Of a stretch of 64,000 nt of DNA, positions 9,360 through 17,552 are shown piece after piece. The position numbers and the translations under genes are program-made. Position 1 is the stretch's first letter, and the number at the start of each line of letters is the position of its first letter. The DNA lies in contig NC_019682.1 of the NCBI RefSeq assembly GCF_000316575.1, forward strand, positions 1,054,001 to 1,118,000, written 5' to 3'. This DNA is from Calothrix sp. PCC 7507. Lineage in GTDB: Bacteria; Cyanobacteriota; Cyanobacteriia; Cyanobacteriales; Nostocaceae. The notes under the pieces are model-generated. The model was given only the letters and a program-made list of their open reading frames with translations. It was not told where the DNA came from and searched no databases.

Positions 9360-9445
9360 TGTATTTATATCCTGATATAGGGTTTACTGAAGGCGATTGC
9401 AGTTCTTGGCGGAATGGGCGATCGCCTTTGTCATTAAATATATAC

Positions 9446-9467
9446 GTTGGCGTATTGACGTGTCAAT
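9446..9467. promoter_or_regulatory. Palindromic site upstream of small regulator operon
   Basis: ATTGAC-GT-GTCAAT is a perfect palindrome (9454-9467), preceded by TTGGCGT. A related sequence (GTTGATGTATTGACGCACC) recurs 60 bases downstream. The pair looks like two operator half-sites in front of a small DNA-binding-like protein gene. Confidence 0.45.
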
Positions 9468-9505
9468 GTGCTAAAGTAATATTGACAGAAAAAAACTATA
9501 AAGTG

Positions 9506-9533
9506 TTGGTGTGTTGATGTATTGACGCACCAA
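9506..9533. promoter_or_regulatory. Second inverted repeat upstream of the operon
   Basis: TTGGTG (9506-9511) and CACCAA (9528-9533) form inverted arms around GTTGATGTATTGACG; about 10 of 14 outer positions pair. It shares the TATTGACG core with the palindrome at 9446-9467, suggesting one protein binds both, perhaps the product of the gene that follows. Confidence 0.45.
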
Positions 9534-9587
9534 AAATGTACTTTGGCGCGTAAATTAAGTTCAGAACAAAAATTATGTGGTTCTGAA

Positions 9588-9812
9588 ATGCCTAAGTACG
9601 TTGACCTTTCTCGTTATTGGACGGAAGACAAAAACTTATCTATTCAAAAAGCCAAAGAGATGACTGGGTTGGACAAAAGAACCTTATCATCTGCCAAACA
9701 AGGGCGATTTGAGCGTGGTCAGTTTGAGACTCTCTTTAAACTTAGAGACTTAGCTTCTCAATTAGCTGGAAAACCATTAACACTAGAAGAGATTTTTAAA
9801 GATGATTGTTGA
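9588..9812 (+). CDS. Small HTH-like regulator, first gene of a three-gene operon
   Basis: A 74-residue protein starting MPKYVDLSRYW. The start at 9588 is chosen because the region from 9522 to 9587 is low-quality coding and overlaps the repeat-rich leader. The central part (LSIQKAKEMTGLDKRTLSSA) reads like a helix-turn-helix, and the end (LRDLASQLAGKPLTLEEIF) resembles small XRE-type regulators. It is followed after about 50 bases by a DUF5674 gene preceded by a strong AAGGAGGT site. The two palindromes upstream fit autoregulation. Function is inferred from pattern only. Confidence 0.65.
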   Translation: MPKYVDLSRYWTEDKNLSIQKAKEMTGLDKRTLSSAKQGRFERGQFETLFKLRDLASQLAGKPLTLEEIFKDDC

Positions 9813-9861
9813 GGGGTGATGCTTCTCGTTGTGGATAGGGAGTTGAAGGAGGTTTACTAAA

Positions 9862-10197
9862 TTGGTTCTTATGATACGTGAGCGTGCTACGAAACAGCAG
9901 ATTGACGAAATGCTCAAAACCTGGGGAGTGTTTATAAAATTGGCAGTTGATGTTGAGCGAGAAATTTTAGCAGGTGGTGCAGTGCGTCACTATGAATGCG
10001 AACAAGAATTGTTGCAAGATGGCAGCAAACAACGGAATATTTGGGGTGCAGATTGGAGTCCTTACACCCAGGAGATGGTGTTTGAATCGATTATCAACAT
10101 CCGTCCCAGTGAAAATAATCGTAGTATGGAGATTCAATCTCCCCTGATTCGAGAGCGTGTTACTCAGATTACCCAGCGATTGCTAGGAGGATTATGA
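9862..10197 (+). CDS. DUF5674 family protein
   Basis: About 108-111 residues beginning RERATKQQIDEML. The conserved features of this family are visible: VDVEREILAGGA, CEQELLQDGSKQ, NIWGADW, FESIINIRPSENNRSMEI, IRERV. The biochemical function of the family is not known to me. A strong ribosome binding site (AAGGAGGT, 9847-9854) is 7 bases before a TTG at 9862 and 16 before an ATG at 9871, so TTG may be the real start. Its stop codon overlaps the start of the next gene by four bases (ATGA), showing translational coupling. Confidence 0.8.
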   Translation: MVLMIRERATKQQIDEMLKTWGVFIKLAVDVEREILAGGAVRHYECEQELLQDGSKQRNIWGADWSPYTQEMVFESIINIRPSENNRSMEIQSPLIRERVTQITQRLLGGL

Positions 10198-10553
10198 TAC
10201 CTAACTGGAGCGCAATTGAAACCAGTTTTTTACACCAACCCTATCCACAACAATTGGGAGAATTAGCAGCTGCTTTGGCGCGCCTAGAATCTTGGTGTCA
10301 ACAGAATGCTAGTCGTGAATTAGTGCCGGTGTTGCTTTCTGAAAGCCTACTGTATATAAATTTGTTACAACAAAAAAGCCATATCAATAATATTGAATTA
10401 GCTCAACTGCAAAAATTGCTACAAGGTTGGGAGCAAGATTGGTTAGATATTTACGATAACCCAACCGCAACTGCTTCTTTGGGTTCGGTTGCGGCTACTT
10501 GGTCAAAGCGAGTGTTGGAGATGTCGGGGTTATTGTCAACAGCAGTTATGTAA
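10194..10553 (+). CDS. Hypothetical protein coupled to DUF5674
   Basis: A 119-residue, mostly helical protein (LGELAAALARLESWCQ, LQKLLQGWEQDWLDIY). No family is recognised. It overlaps the DUF5674 gene by four bases, so the two are almost certainly made together and may form a complex. There are no membrane segments or catalytic signatures. Confidence 0.7.
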   Translation: MIPNWSAIETSFLHQPYPQQLGELAAALARLESWCQQNASRELVPVLLSESLLYINLLQQKSHINNIELAQLQKLLQGWEQDWLDIYDNPTATASLGSVAATWSKRVLEMSGLLSTAVM

Positions 10554-10561
10554 GCGATCGC

Positions 10562-11623
10562 TCATCTGCCCTGTTGTTGCTCAATCCATTGTAAAAGGCG
10601 ATTCCAAGCCCACCAGGGGTCAGGATCTTGAGCTTGGCGCTGACCTTTTTTGCTGCTCAAATAGCCAATATGACCACCGTAAGGGGTGAGCATTAAATCT
10701 ATGGCTGAATTTCCCGCACAGGCAGCTTGCAAATCAGGGATAATATCCGGGTGAAAAAATGGGTCATCGGCAGCATAAATAATTAAAGCGGGCTTTTCGA
10801 TGTGTGGCAACAAAGGTAAGGCGCTGCTGGCTTTGTAATATGCTTCTACAGAGGGAAAGCCCAATTTTCCAATCACTAATTCGTGGTCAAAAGCCCAAAT
10901 ACTGTTCGCGCGTTTGATAGCTTCTGGGTCAAGACTACCAGGATGTGCATCATGGATTCGCCATGCAAGTTTTTTCAACTTGCGTGTGATTCCGGCTTCT
11001 AAAAATCTACCAAAGCGGTCTTTAACTAGATAAGATAGCGATCGCACAGAATCCAAACTCGGACAAATTACCGCACTACCGCCAATATCGCTGTATTTGA
11101 TGCCTAAATCCTCATTACCCCGGCTTAAATCAGCCGCAGCCTTCAGCGCCCATAATGCTAGTTGTCCACCCAAAGAAAACCCCACAAACCAAAACTTTCC
11201 TGGACAACCCATAGTAGCCGCAGCCGCAGCCAGACGAACAAAGTCTTCCCCCTCATACAAACCATCAGAAGTCAACGTCGGCGACAAATCAGCAGTTTTG
11301 CCGTGGGCGCGCCAATCAAACAACAGCACAGCATACCCTTGAGCATAAGCTTTACGTCCCAGGAGCCTCAAAAACCATTCTTTATCCAACTCTCCTGTAA
11401 TGCCATAAGTGCCAATAATTGTGCCACGAGGATTTTCAGGTATGGCAACCCAGCTAAAAATTGGCACATCTTTTGCTCCAGACAAGACCGTTTTATGGTA
11501 TATCGGTTCTGGGTGTTTAGTTGTGCTTTCCCAGTAACGACTTCCCCATAAAGAGGTGTAAACGGTCATCGCTACGCCATTTTGGAGGAATGGGGCCGGA
11601 TTGTAGGGGGCGTAACACATCAT
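10562..11623 (-). CDS. Alpha/beta hydrolase, YheT/EMB8 family
   Basis: A 353-residue alpha/beta hydrolase. The nucleophile elbow is GFSLGG, the acid lies in AADDPFFHPD and the catalytic histidine in YGGHIGY. The oxyanion region GTYGITGELDKEW and the FDWRAHGKT strand are typical of the YheT group. Such proteins act as esterases or lipases of unclear substrate. An internal Met (TVYTSLWGSRYW follows it) at about residue 19 could be the true start. The gene converges on the DUF5674 operon and is divergent from rpaA. Confidence 0.85.
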   Translation of the reverse strand: MMCYAPYNPAPFLQNGVAMTVYTSLWGSRYWESTTKHPEPIYHKTVLSGAKDVPIFSWVAIPENPRGTIIGTYGITGELDKEWFLRLLGRKAYAQGYAVLLFDWRAHGKTADLSPTLTSDGLYEGEDFVRLAAAAATMGCPGKFWFVGFSLGGQLALWALKAAADLSRGNEDLGIKYSDIGGSAVICPSLDSVRSLSYLVKDRFGRFLEAGITRKLKKLAWRIHDAHPGSLDPEAIKRANSIWAFDHELVIGKLGFPSVEAYYKASSALPLLPHIEKPALIIYAADDPFFHPDIIPDLQAACAGNSAIDLMLTPYGGHIGYLSSKKGQRQAQDPDPWWAWNRLLQWIEQQQGR

Positions 11624-11775
11624 ATAAAGAATTTCGTGTACTTTGAGGGAGATCCCTTATTCTGTTATCTTAAGGTTTATGTTAGATTTAAAATCTTTTT
11701 TATAATCAATACAGCAATCTTTGTATCTACCAAAGGTTCTTAATTATCCTTAATAAGTAGTAATAATTTTTAAGA

Positions 11776-12519
11776 ATGCCGAGGATTCTTGTCATAGACG
11801 ATGACCCAGCAATTTCAGAACTCGTTGCCGTCAACTTGGAAATGGCTGGCTACGATGTTAGTCAAGCAGAAGACGGGATAAAAGGTCAGGCGCTGGCTCT
11901 CCAGCTACAACCAGACTTAATCATGCTCGACCTCATGTTGCCTAGGGTAGACGGGTTCACCGTTTGTCAACGGCTGCGTCGGGATGAGCGCACATCTGAA
12001 ATTCCCGTTTTGATGTTGACGGCTTTAAGCCAAACGCAAGACAAAGTGGAAGGCTTCAATGCTGGCGCAGATGACTACCTCACCAAGCCCTTTGAAGTCG
12101 AAGAATTGCTAGCGCGGGTGCGAGCATTACTGCGGCGAACGGACCGCATTCCCCAAGCAGCAAAGCACAGTGAGATTCTGAATTATGGCTCACTCACCCT
12201 CGTTCCCGAAAGATTTGAAGCCATCTGGTTTAATGAAACGGTGAAACTGACTCACTTGGAGTTTGAGCTACTCCACTGCTTACTCCAGCGCCACGGACAG
12301 ACAGTTTCTCCTAGCGAAATCCTCCGAGAAGTTTGGGGCTACGATCCAGATGATGACATTGAAACCATTCGAGTACACATCCGCCATCTGAGAACCAAGC
12401 TAGAACCAGATCCCCGCCACCCCCGTTACATCAAGACAGTATACGGCGCGGGATACTGTCTCGAGTTACCTAGCTTACCTCCATCACATGAAGGAGCTTC
12501 AACATCGGTTGTAGAGTAG
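11776..12519 (+). CDS. rpaA: OmpR-type response regulator RpaA
   Basis: A 247-residue response regulator with an N-terminal receiver ([14 protein letters not shown]; phospho-acceptor D52 in [11 protein letters not shown] in DDYLTKPF) and a C-terminal winged-helix DNA-binding domain ([20 protein letters not shown]). The whole sequence matches what I know of RpaA, the circadian output regulator phosphorylated by SasA and also tied to phycobilisome-photosystem coupling. The kinase gene is not in the window. The receiver is too close to RpaA for this to be RpaB, whose start differs (KILVVDDEASIRRI). Confidence 0.92.
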   Translation: MPRILVIDDDPAISELVAVNLEMAGYDVSQAEDGIKGQALALQLQPDLIMLDLMLPRVDGFTVCQRLRRDERTSEIPVLMLTALSQTQDKVEGFNAGADDYLTKPFEVEELLARVRALLRRTDRIPQAAKHSEILNYGSLTLVPERFEAIWFNETVKLTHLEFELLHCLLQRHGQTVSPSEILREVWGYDPDDDIETIRVHIRHLRTKLEPDPRHPRYIKTVYGAGYCLELPSLPPSHEGASTSVVE

Positions 12520-12522
12520 GGA

Positions 12523-12587
12523 ACAGTTAACAGTTATCAGTTATCAGTTATCAGTTATCAGTTATCAGTCTGTTAACTGATGACTGA
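12523..12587. repeat. Heptad repeat array (CAGTTAT type)
   Basis: About six CAGTTAT heptads followed by a diverged inverted end (TGTTAACTGATGACTGA). It fills the gap between the convergent rpaA and desaturase/SDR genes. It may fold as a hairpin, but no poly-T tract is seen. Confidence 0.75.
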
Positions 12588-12595
12588 CGAATGCC

Positions 12596-13822
12596 CTATT
12601 TGCTAAAAATTCGATAGTAGAGCCACGTGGTTGTTTCCTTGATGGGGAAAAGCAGGTAGGTGAGAGGATTAATGGTGACAATAATATTTCGGAAGTCTCG
12701 CCGCGCTAAAAACAGAATTGCACGAGCAACTTGCGTTGCTGACATCACTCCGTAAGGATTGAGTTGACTCTTAAAAGGCCCTAAAATTAATTTACGAATT
12801 ACACAATCCCCGTTTAACCGTTTGAGAGTCACTAAATCCCCTAGCGCTCGTTTGCTGAGTTCATAAAGTGGACTGAGTGCTGGAGATACCTCAGCCTCAG
12901 AAGTATTAACCCAAATTTCCTTAGTTGCTTTGTCTTGTGGCCCCTTGACAGTAGTAAGAAATATATCCATTAACTGCAACGCCGAAAAGGTATTCACTTC
13001 GTAAGAAGATGCGATCGCCTCCGGTGTCCGGCTACTATAAACGTTGACTCCGTGATTGATAATCAAAATATCGACTTTCTCTAAACTATCCCTCAGTTCA
13101 GTTTCATTGCCTAACTGCCAGGGGACTACCTTCACCCCAGGTTGGGGCTGTAATTTTTCTGGATTAGTTGTCAATGCCACCACTTTGGCATTCTGTGTTA
13201 GCAGTTCCGCTACTAAAGCTTGTCCCAGTGTACCTGATGCTCCAGTTAAAGCGACGACTTTACCTTTAAGCGACAATCCTGTTCCCAAAACTTTATCTAC
13301 TAAAGGAAAGACACCACTGTAATAGGCATTAACATCATCAAAGTGATGTCGCCAGTGGTAAGTCCGATTTACCCACCAAACAGATGGAATTGTCTCTAAA
13401 GGCCCGGGAAGATGGTTGTAGTCTGTATCAATTGACCCCTGGAAATATCGTAGAGACGCACCATACAAGAAAGTGACAGCATAGGCTACTCCCAACCATA
13501 ACCCTACTTGGTGAGCCAATAAAGCAATTATTGTCAATATCACTACCAGTAGACTCGACTCGACAATGTCATGGTAGAGCTGGGACTCTTGGTAAATTTT
13601 CGGGGAAACTATCGATAAATCCCGACGATACACCATGTGGTGCTTGTTGTGCCATTTAGAAAGCCAATTGACTTGGTGACACAAAGCATGGTAGCTGTCT
13701 CTCAATACCTCGGTGAGCAAAAGTGAGAACAATCCCCAACTAGCAAACTGCAAACAGGTATTTATCAAAACCCAATTCATTTGTAATCTTGCCTCAATCC
13801 CAGTCAAGCTTTCTGCTAACAT
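12596..13822 (-). CDS. Fusion of sterol desaturase-like and short-chain dehydrogenase domains
   Basis: A 408-residue two-domain protein. The N-terminal half (about 1-190) is a fatty-acid hydroxylase/sterol desaturase membrane domain with di-iron histidine boxes HALCH, HNKHH and HWRHH, and hydrophobic helices between them. The C-terminal half (about 190-385) is a short-chain dehydrogenase with GASGTLG cofactor motif, IINHG strand, and YELSK carrying the catalytic Tyr and Lys. A short hydrophobic end (PLTYLLFPI) follows. The arrangement is known in cyanobacteria as a bifunctional sterol desaturase/SDR, but the substrate, probably a lipid or carotenoid-like molecule, is not established. The activity as written is inference from motifs. 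Confidence 0.88.
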   Translation of the reverse strand: MLAESLTGIEARLQMNWVLINTCLQFASWGLFSLLLTEVLRDSYHALCHQVNWLSKWHNKHHMVYRRDLSIVSPKIYQESQLYHDIVESSLLVVILTIIALLAHQVGLWLGVAYAVTFLYGASLRYFQGSIDTDYNHLPGPLETIPSVWWVNRTYHWRHHFDDVNAYYSGVFPLVDKVLGTGLSLKGKVVALTGASGTLGQALVAELLTQNAKVVALTTNPEKLQPQPGVKVVPWQLGNETELRDSLEKVDILIINHGVNVYSSRTPEAIASSYEVNTFSALQLMDIFLTTVKGPQDKATKEIWVNTSEAEVSPALSPLYELSKRALGDLVTLKRLNGDCVIRKLILGPFKSQLNPYGVMSATQVARAILFLARRDFRNIIVTINPLTYLLFPIKETTTWLYYRIFSK

Positions 13823-13873
13823 TTTTGATCATATTGCGTCACACTCCATTTTTCAGAATCTGATAATTTCTCG

Positions 13874-13945
13874 TTAGTCCGCGGAGGCGGACGAGAGTCT
13901 GTGTAGCTGCGTTCACGGAGTGTGCCGCAGGCAATTCTATTCGCC
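13874..13945. repeat. Dispersed repeat (TTAGTCC/GGCGGAC type)
   Basis: Begins with a hairpin TTAGTCCGCGGAGGCGGAC and ends AATTCTATTCGCC. It shares plan and end sequence with the repeat at 31775-31824. Copies are non-coding and sit in gene-poor gaps. The rest of 13823-14106 shows no gene. Confidence 0.6.
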
Positions 13946-14106
13946 TTGGCTAAAGTTGACTTTGCTGCCCCTCATCAATTGCTCCATCGCAGCTGGCAAT
14001 TAAGCTTTCATCTTGTGCATAAAAAAAAGCCAGCAGACATATAGAGAATTATGGCAACGCCATTAGTTGTCAATCAATTTGGAAACGACCTGAGGATATA
14101 TTTCGT

Positions 14107-14535
14107 ATGAATCTCAAATCGGTTATTTCTAGTCGTTTATTGCTCATGCTGAGTCTGACTGTGCCTGCTGCATTTTTATCTGCAGCGAGTGGAGCGGTTG
14201 CACAGCAAGCTACACAGCCTGGTATAGTTACGGCTAGTCAAAAAGTCCAACCGTTTATTACAGCACAAGTCAGACGTGATACTTTGCAAAATTTGCACAA
14301 CACAAAATTGTCGCCAATTTTCCAAGGTAGTGATGGCGGTAAAGGGAAAGATGCTTCTGACAAAGGCAAAGATTCTTCCGATAAAGGTAAGGATGCTTGT
14401 GATTCTTGTCCTGATGGAGGATTATACAAAGGAATCAGAGAAAGCAATCCTCGGCCAGACGAGCAACCGATTCTGAATCAGCCAGGACGAATAGTCCCGT
14501 CAACTGTCCTGCTTAAAGGATCGCAGATTAGATAA
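14107..14535 (+). CDS. Small exported Lys/Asp-repeat protein, candidate peptide substrate
   Basis: A 142-residue protein. Residues 1-32 are a Sec-type signal peptide (basic start, LLLMLSLTVPAAFLSAA, likely cut after AVA). The mature part contains three imperfect copies of a KGKDxSD motif (GGKGKDASDKGKDSSDKGKD) followed by ACDSCPDGG with two cysteines. The last 40 residues are proline-rich. A GAGGA site lies about 13 bases upstream. It precedes two genes for ATP-grasp-related proteins, separated by a hairpin, which is the layout of ribosomal-peptide loci with a precursor followed by modifying enzymes. The signal peptide is unusual for such a precursor, so this role is a hypothesis. Confidence 0.75.
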   Translation: MNLKSVISSRLLLMLSLTVPAAFLSAASGAVAQQATQPGIVTASQKVQPFITAQVRRDTLQNLHNTKLSPIFQGSDGGKGKDASDKGKDSSDKGKDACDSCPDGGLYKGIRESNPRPDEQPILNQPGRIVPSTVLLKGSQIR

Positions 14536-14554
14536 AAAGCATTGCTGTGATTAA

Positions 14555-14585
14555 GAGTCAGAAGTTGGAATCGGGTTTCTGACTC
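14555..14585 (+). terminator. Hairpin between small protein and ATP-grasp genes
   Basis: GAGTCAGAA (14555-14563) pairs perfectly with TTCTGACTC (14577-14585) around a 13-base loop, followed by CTGACTTCCTAATTTTC. It could be a partial terminator or attenuator giving more transcript of the small gene than of the enzymes. The arms also resemble the common TGACTCC heptads, so a repeat origin is possible. Confidence 0.45.
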
Positions 14586-14628
14586 CTGACTTCCTAATTT
14601 TCATGAGCATAAATCAGGGATTGTAAAT

Positions 14629-15417
14629 ATGGATTTAGTTATTGTCGGCGATCGCAGTGATTTTTTGGCGATCGCAGTTGTTAATTTAGCCAAAGAGCAA
14701 GGGTTTGTTGCCGAGATTCTCGATGTGTGTGCAGCCGCACAGTTGTTCACAGTCAGTATTGATTCTGGATGTGCAATTGTCACTCCTGATATTCCTCTGT
14801 TGCTACGGATGCCGGCACCATCTACCATCCGTGAAGACTTTGATGCTTCGTTTCAGTATGGTGAGTGTCTCGCAACTTTGTGGGCTGCTGCAGCGCTGAT
14901 GAAATCAACTGTCATCAACCGTCCTACACCATTCAGCGCCTGGGGACGTGCATCAAATTCTACGGTACTCACTGAAGTCAGGGCTGGTTTGAGTCCAGAA
15001 GGCATGGAAGTCTTTTCCTTGCATCCTCCAGCTCCAGCACAGCAGCTAGTTAACCAACAATGGTATCTGCAAGATATGACAACATTTACAGATACCCCGT
15101 GGCCAGAAATTCCTGGAGGTGAAGGCCCTTATCGCGCTTACTACTCAGATTCTGAACCAGCTTACGAAATGGTGGTAGTTTTAGGCGAACAAGCTTGGCG
15201 TTCCACAACAGCCCCCCTAGAACATTTACAACTAGAAAGCCGTAGTATATCGGTGATGAAACCACTAGATATCACATTCGGTGTGGTTATCTGGAGCATT
15301 TCCCCCGATTTGGATCATGCTGTCCTATTTCGCGTCAATCCATTTCCCTCCCTGCAACAAGTACAGTTTGTTTGGCATTCCTTAGCACCAGCACTCATTC
15401 AGGCTTTTTTCCCATGA
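14629..15417 (+). CDS. Pre-ATP-grasp-like partner protein, unrecognised family
   Basis: A 262-residue protein I cannot assign to a named family. Its N-terminal strand (MDLVIVGDRSDFLAIAVV) and the segment FQYGECLATLWAAAALM then TVINRP resemble the pre-ATP-grasp part of its neighbour, which reads AIRWRGLMVALTAWLEH then TVIHRP. No ATP-grasp lysine or ExN metal motif is seen, so it probably binds or scaffolds rather than ligates. The second half is mostly beta (SISVMKPLDITFGVVIWSI). Its stop codon overlaps the start of the ATP-grasp gene (ATGA, 15414-15417), so the two are translated together and probably act as one complex. Confidence 0.75.
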   Translation: MDLVIVGDRSDFLAIAVVNLAKEQGFVAEILDVCAAAQLFTVSIDSGCAIVTPDIPLLLRMPAPSTIREDFDASFQYGECLATLWAAAALMKSTVINRPTPFSAWGRASNSTVLTEVRAGLSPEGMEVFSLHPPAPAQQLVNQQWYLQDMTTFTDTPWPEIPGGEGPYRAYYSDSEPAYEMVVVLGEQAWRSTTAPLEHLQLESRSISVMKPLDITFGVVIWSISPDLDHAVLFRVNPFPSLQQVQFVWHSLAPALIQAFFP

Positions 15418-17084
15418 TTTACGCTATTGGACTCGATTCAGATCGCACTTTTTGTCATTTTGTCTCTGAAGTTACTCAGCGTGGTATCCAGGTGCAAGCC
15501 ATTAACCTGCGAGCTGTAGTTTTAGAAGGAGATTGGCACTTTACCCTCCCTGATGATGGATCGAGTTACATCAGTGTTGGCGAAGAAAAATTCCCACTTG
15601 ATCCCAATGGTGCCTATTATTGCCGAATCATTGACCTTTCATCGGTGCAATCTGATTTGTCTCTGGCAATACGTTGGCGCGGTTTGATGGTAGCATTAAC
15701 AGCGTGGTTAGAACACATTCCTGGTACAGTCATTCATCGTCCGGGCGATCGCTCCGATAACTTCTCTAAGCCACTACATGAATATTGTCTGCAATCTGCG
15801 GGTTTTCAAGTCCCAGCTAGCATCACCAGTTCCCATGCAGACAAATTAGCTGCCTTTGCTGCCAAATCACCAACAATTGTCAAAACAACATCCGGTGTTC
15901 GCGCTGACAGTCGGTTAGTACAACCAGAGGAATTTCTGGACTTTCATCCCTCCCAAGGGCCTGTACATTTACAAAGATATGTTGCTGGTGCAGATATCCG
16001 AGCGCATGTAGTTGGTAATAGTGTCCATGCTGAGTTGATTCAGTGTTCAGAAGTAGATTATCGTCAGTCATTTGAAGATGCTGATTATGTAGCTTTTCAA
16101 TTACCTGAATCTTTATGTCAGCAAATTATTGCTGCAACTGCTGCTTTTGGGCTACAGTTTGCCGGTTGGGATTTTAAAGTAACTGATGATCATCAATTTT
16201 GGTGTCTAGAAGTTAACCCGATGCCAGGATATGATGGCTATGACAAAAGAGCTAATGGTCGTATTACTGATTCATTATTAGCAATGCTAATGAAGAGTGA
16301 TGCTGCTGAAAATTCTGCCAGAGTTTTTTCTGTGCAACCCAAAATCCAGCCACAGGAAATTTTTGCAGAAGAAATTCTCATAGAAGAAATTTTGACAACA
16401 GAACAGTGTGAAAAGGTCTGGTATACTATTTATGAACTAAAGCAGCTTTGGATTCAAAGAGGTAAATCTAATTTCTTCACTTTAGGAGCAGCTAGCTATC
16501 TCGATTTTTCCGAACTGGCTGATATTAATGATGACTATTATAGTAGAGCTAAGAAATATAACCCAATTCTCCAGCAAAATTTTGGTTGGCTTTATCAACT
16601 AATTCAAGAAGCTCTAGAGCGGAACTTACAATCACCAATAAAATATACAGAAAATCTAGATATCCCAGGATTTCATATTTGGCAATACCCAGCAATTTTT
16701 ACGCAGCCAACAGCATCAATTCATTTTGATTTGCAATATCAAAACCACAAATGGCAAGATGTTAACGAAGTCGATTTTAGCCGTTCAATTTCATTTACCT
16801 TACCTATTAAACTTCCCAGATGTGGCGGTGGCTTGAATGTGTGGAATTTAAAATATGAGGAATTTGTCGAAGCTTATAATCAAGGTCTTGTAGTGCAAGT
16901 AGAAGAAATGCTCAGTTCGAGAAAACAAACTTTTCATCCTTACAAAGTGGGCAATCTAGTAATACACTCTGGTCATTCACTCCATCAAATTGCACCAGTT
17001 GAGCAAGTTTATGTAGATGATGAGAGAATTACCTTACAAGGGCATGGAATTTACTGTGATGGTGAATGGCAACTATATTGGTAA
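15414..17084 (+). CDS. ATP-grasp ligase fused to a 2OG-Fe(II) oxygenase-like domain
   Basis: A 556-residue two-domain protein. The ATG at 15414 is chosen because it overlaps the previous stop (ATGA) and begins the conserved MIYAIGLDSD strand. Residues 1-110 are a pre-ATP-grasp domain. Residues about 110-300 form a RimK-like ATP-grasp fold with TIVKTTSGV, HLQRYVAGADIRAHVV and the metal-binding LEVNPMPGYDGYD (E266, N268). Residues about 320-556 carry an HxD motif (IHFDLQY, H437 and D439), a distal histidine region (HSGHSLHQI, H521 or H524) and an Arg near 540 (ERITLQG), the pattern of 2-oxoglutarate/Fe(II) oxygenases. A peptide ligation plus hydroxylation role is inference. Confidence 0.82.
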   Translation: MIYAIGLDSDRTFCHFVSEVTQRGIQVQAINLRAVVLEGDWHFTLPDDGSSYISVGEEKFPLDPNGAYYCRIIDLSSVQSDLSLAIRWRGLMVALTAWLEHIPGTVIHRPGDRSDNFSKPLHEYCLQSAGFQVPASITSSHADKLAAFAAKSPTIVKTTSGVRADSRLVQPEEFLDFHPSQGPVHLQRYVAGADIRAHVVGNSVHAELIQCSEVDYRQSFEDADYVAFQLPESLCQQIIAATAAFGLQFAGWDFKVTDDHQFWCLEVNPMPGYDGYDKRANGRITDSLLAMLMKSDAAENSARVFSVQPKIQPQEIFAEEILIEEILTTEQCEKVWYTIYELKQLWIQRGKSNFFTLGAASYLDFSELADINDDYYSRAKKYNPILQQNFGWLYQLIQEALERNLQSPIKYTENLDIPGFHIWQYPAIFTQPTASIHFDLQYQNHKWQDVNEVDFSRSISFTLPIKLPRCGGGLNVWNLKYEEFVEAYNQGLVVQVEEMLSSRKQTFHPYKVGNLVIHSGHSLHQIAPVEQVYVDDERITLQGHGIYCDGEWQLYW

Positions 17085-17112
17085 TATAAATGAGAAAATC
17101 AACAATTTACAT

Positions 17113-17469
17113 ATGTCTATCCAAGTTTACGGAATACCTAACTGTGGAACCTGTAAAAAGGCTCTGAAGTGGTTGCAAGATAATAATGTTGACTATGATT
17201 TTATTAACACTAAAGAAAATCCACCTAATTCTGAGATAGTCCAAAATTGGGTCAAGTCTTTGGGTAATTTGCCCATGAGAAATACTTCCGGTCAATCCTA
17301 TCGTGCTTTGGCTGAGGATAAAAAGACTTGGAGTGATGAGCAGTGGATTGAGGCATTTGCTAATGATGCGATGCTGCTTAAACGTCCCCTATTTGTGAAG
17401 CATGGAACGGCAGTATTAGTAGGCTTTAAAGATAAAGAAGAAGTAATACGAGAAAAATTAGGAATTTAA
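17113..17469 (+). CDS. ArsC/Spx/MgsR-like thioredoxin-fold protein
   Basis: A 118-residue ArsC-like (Spx/MgsR) protein. The start at 17113 gives MSIQVYGIPNCGTCKKALKW, with C11 and C14 forming a CxxC pair at the end of the first strand. The family's conserved arginine is in LLKRPLFVK. Coding upstream of 17113 overlaps the previous gene in another frame and is rejected. It lies 28 bases after the ATP-grasp/oxygenase gene on the same strand and may be co-transcribed. Members may act as redox proteins or as RNA polymerase-binding regulators; the arsenate reductase label is not warranted, and the true ArsC of this window is at 25539-25934. Confidence 0.82.
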   Translation: MSIQVYGIPNCGTCKKALKWLQDNNVDYDFINTKENPPNSEIVQNWVKSLGNLPMRNTSGQSYRALAEDKKTWSDEQWIEAFANDAMLLKRPLFVKHGTAVLVGFKDKEEVIREKLGI

Positions 17470-17552
17470 GCTATGGTTATGTTAAGAAATTCTCTTTATA
17501 TATAGCGGTTCTCGGTCGGATGCAACACAATCGAGGGCGGGAAAACCCATTA

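Noticed and set aside
12596-13822. Identity as HetN because a HetI-like gene is nearby
   Set aside because: HetN is a single-domain dehydrogenase of about 290 residues; this protein has an extra desaturase domain and lies several kilobases from the HetI-like gene.
17113-17469. Arsenate reductase function for the ArsC/Spx-like protein
   Set aside because: The family has several roles, the arsenic island with a clear ArsC is elsewhere, and the neighbours here are ATP-grasp proteins.
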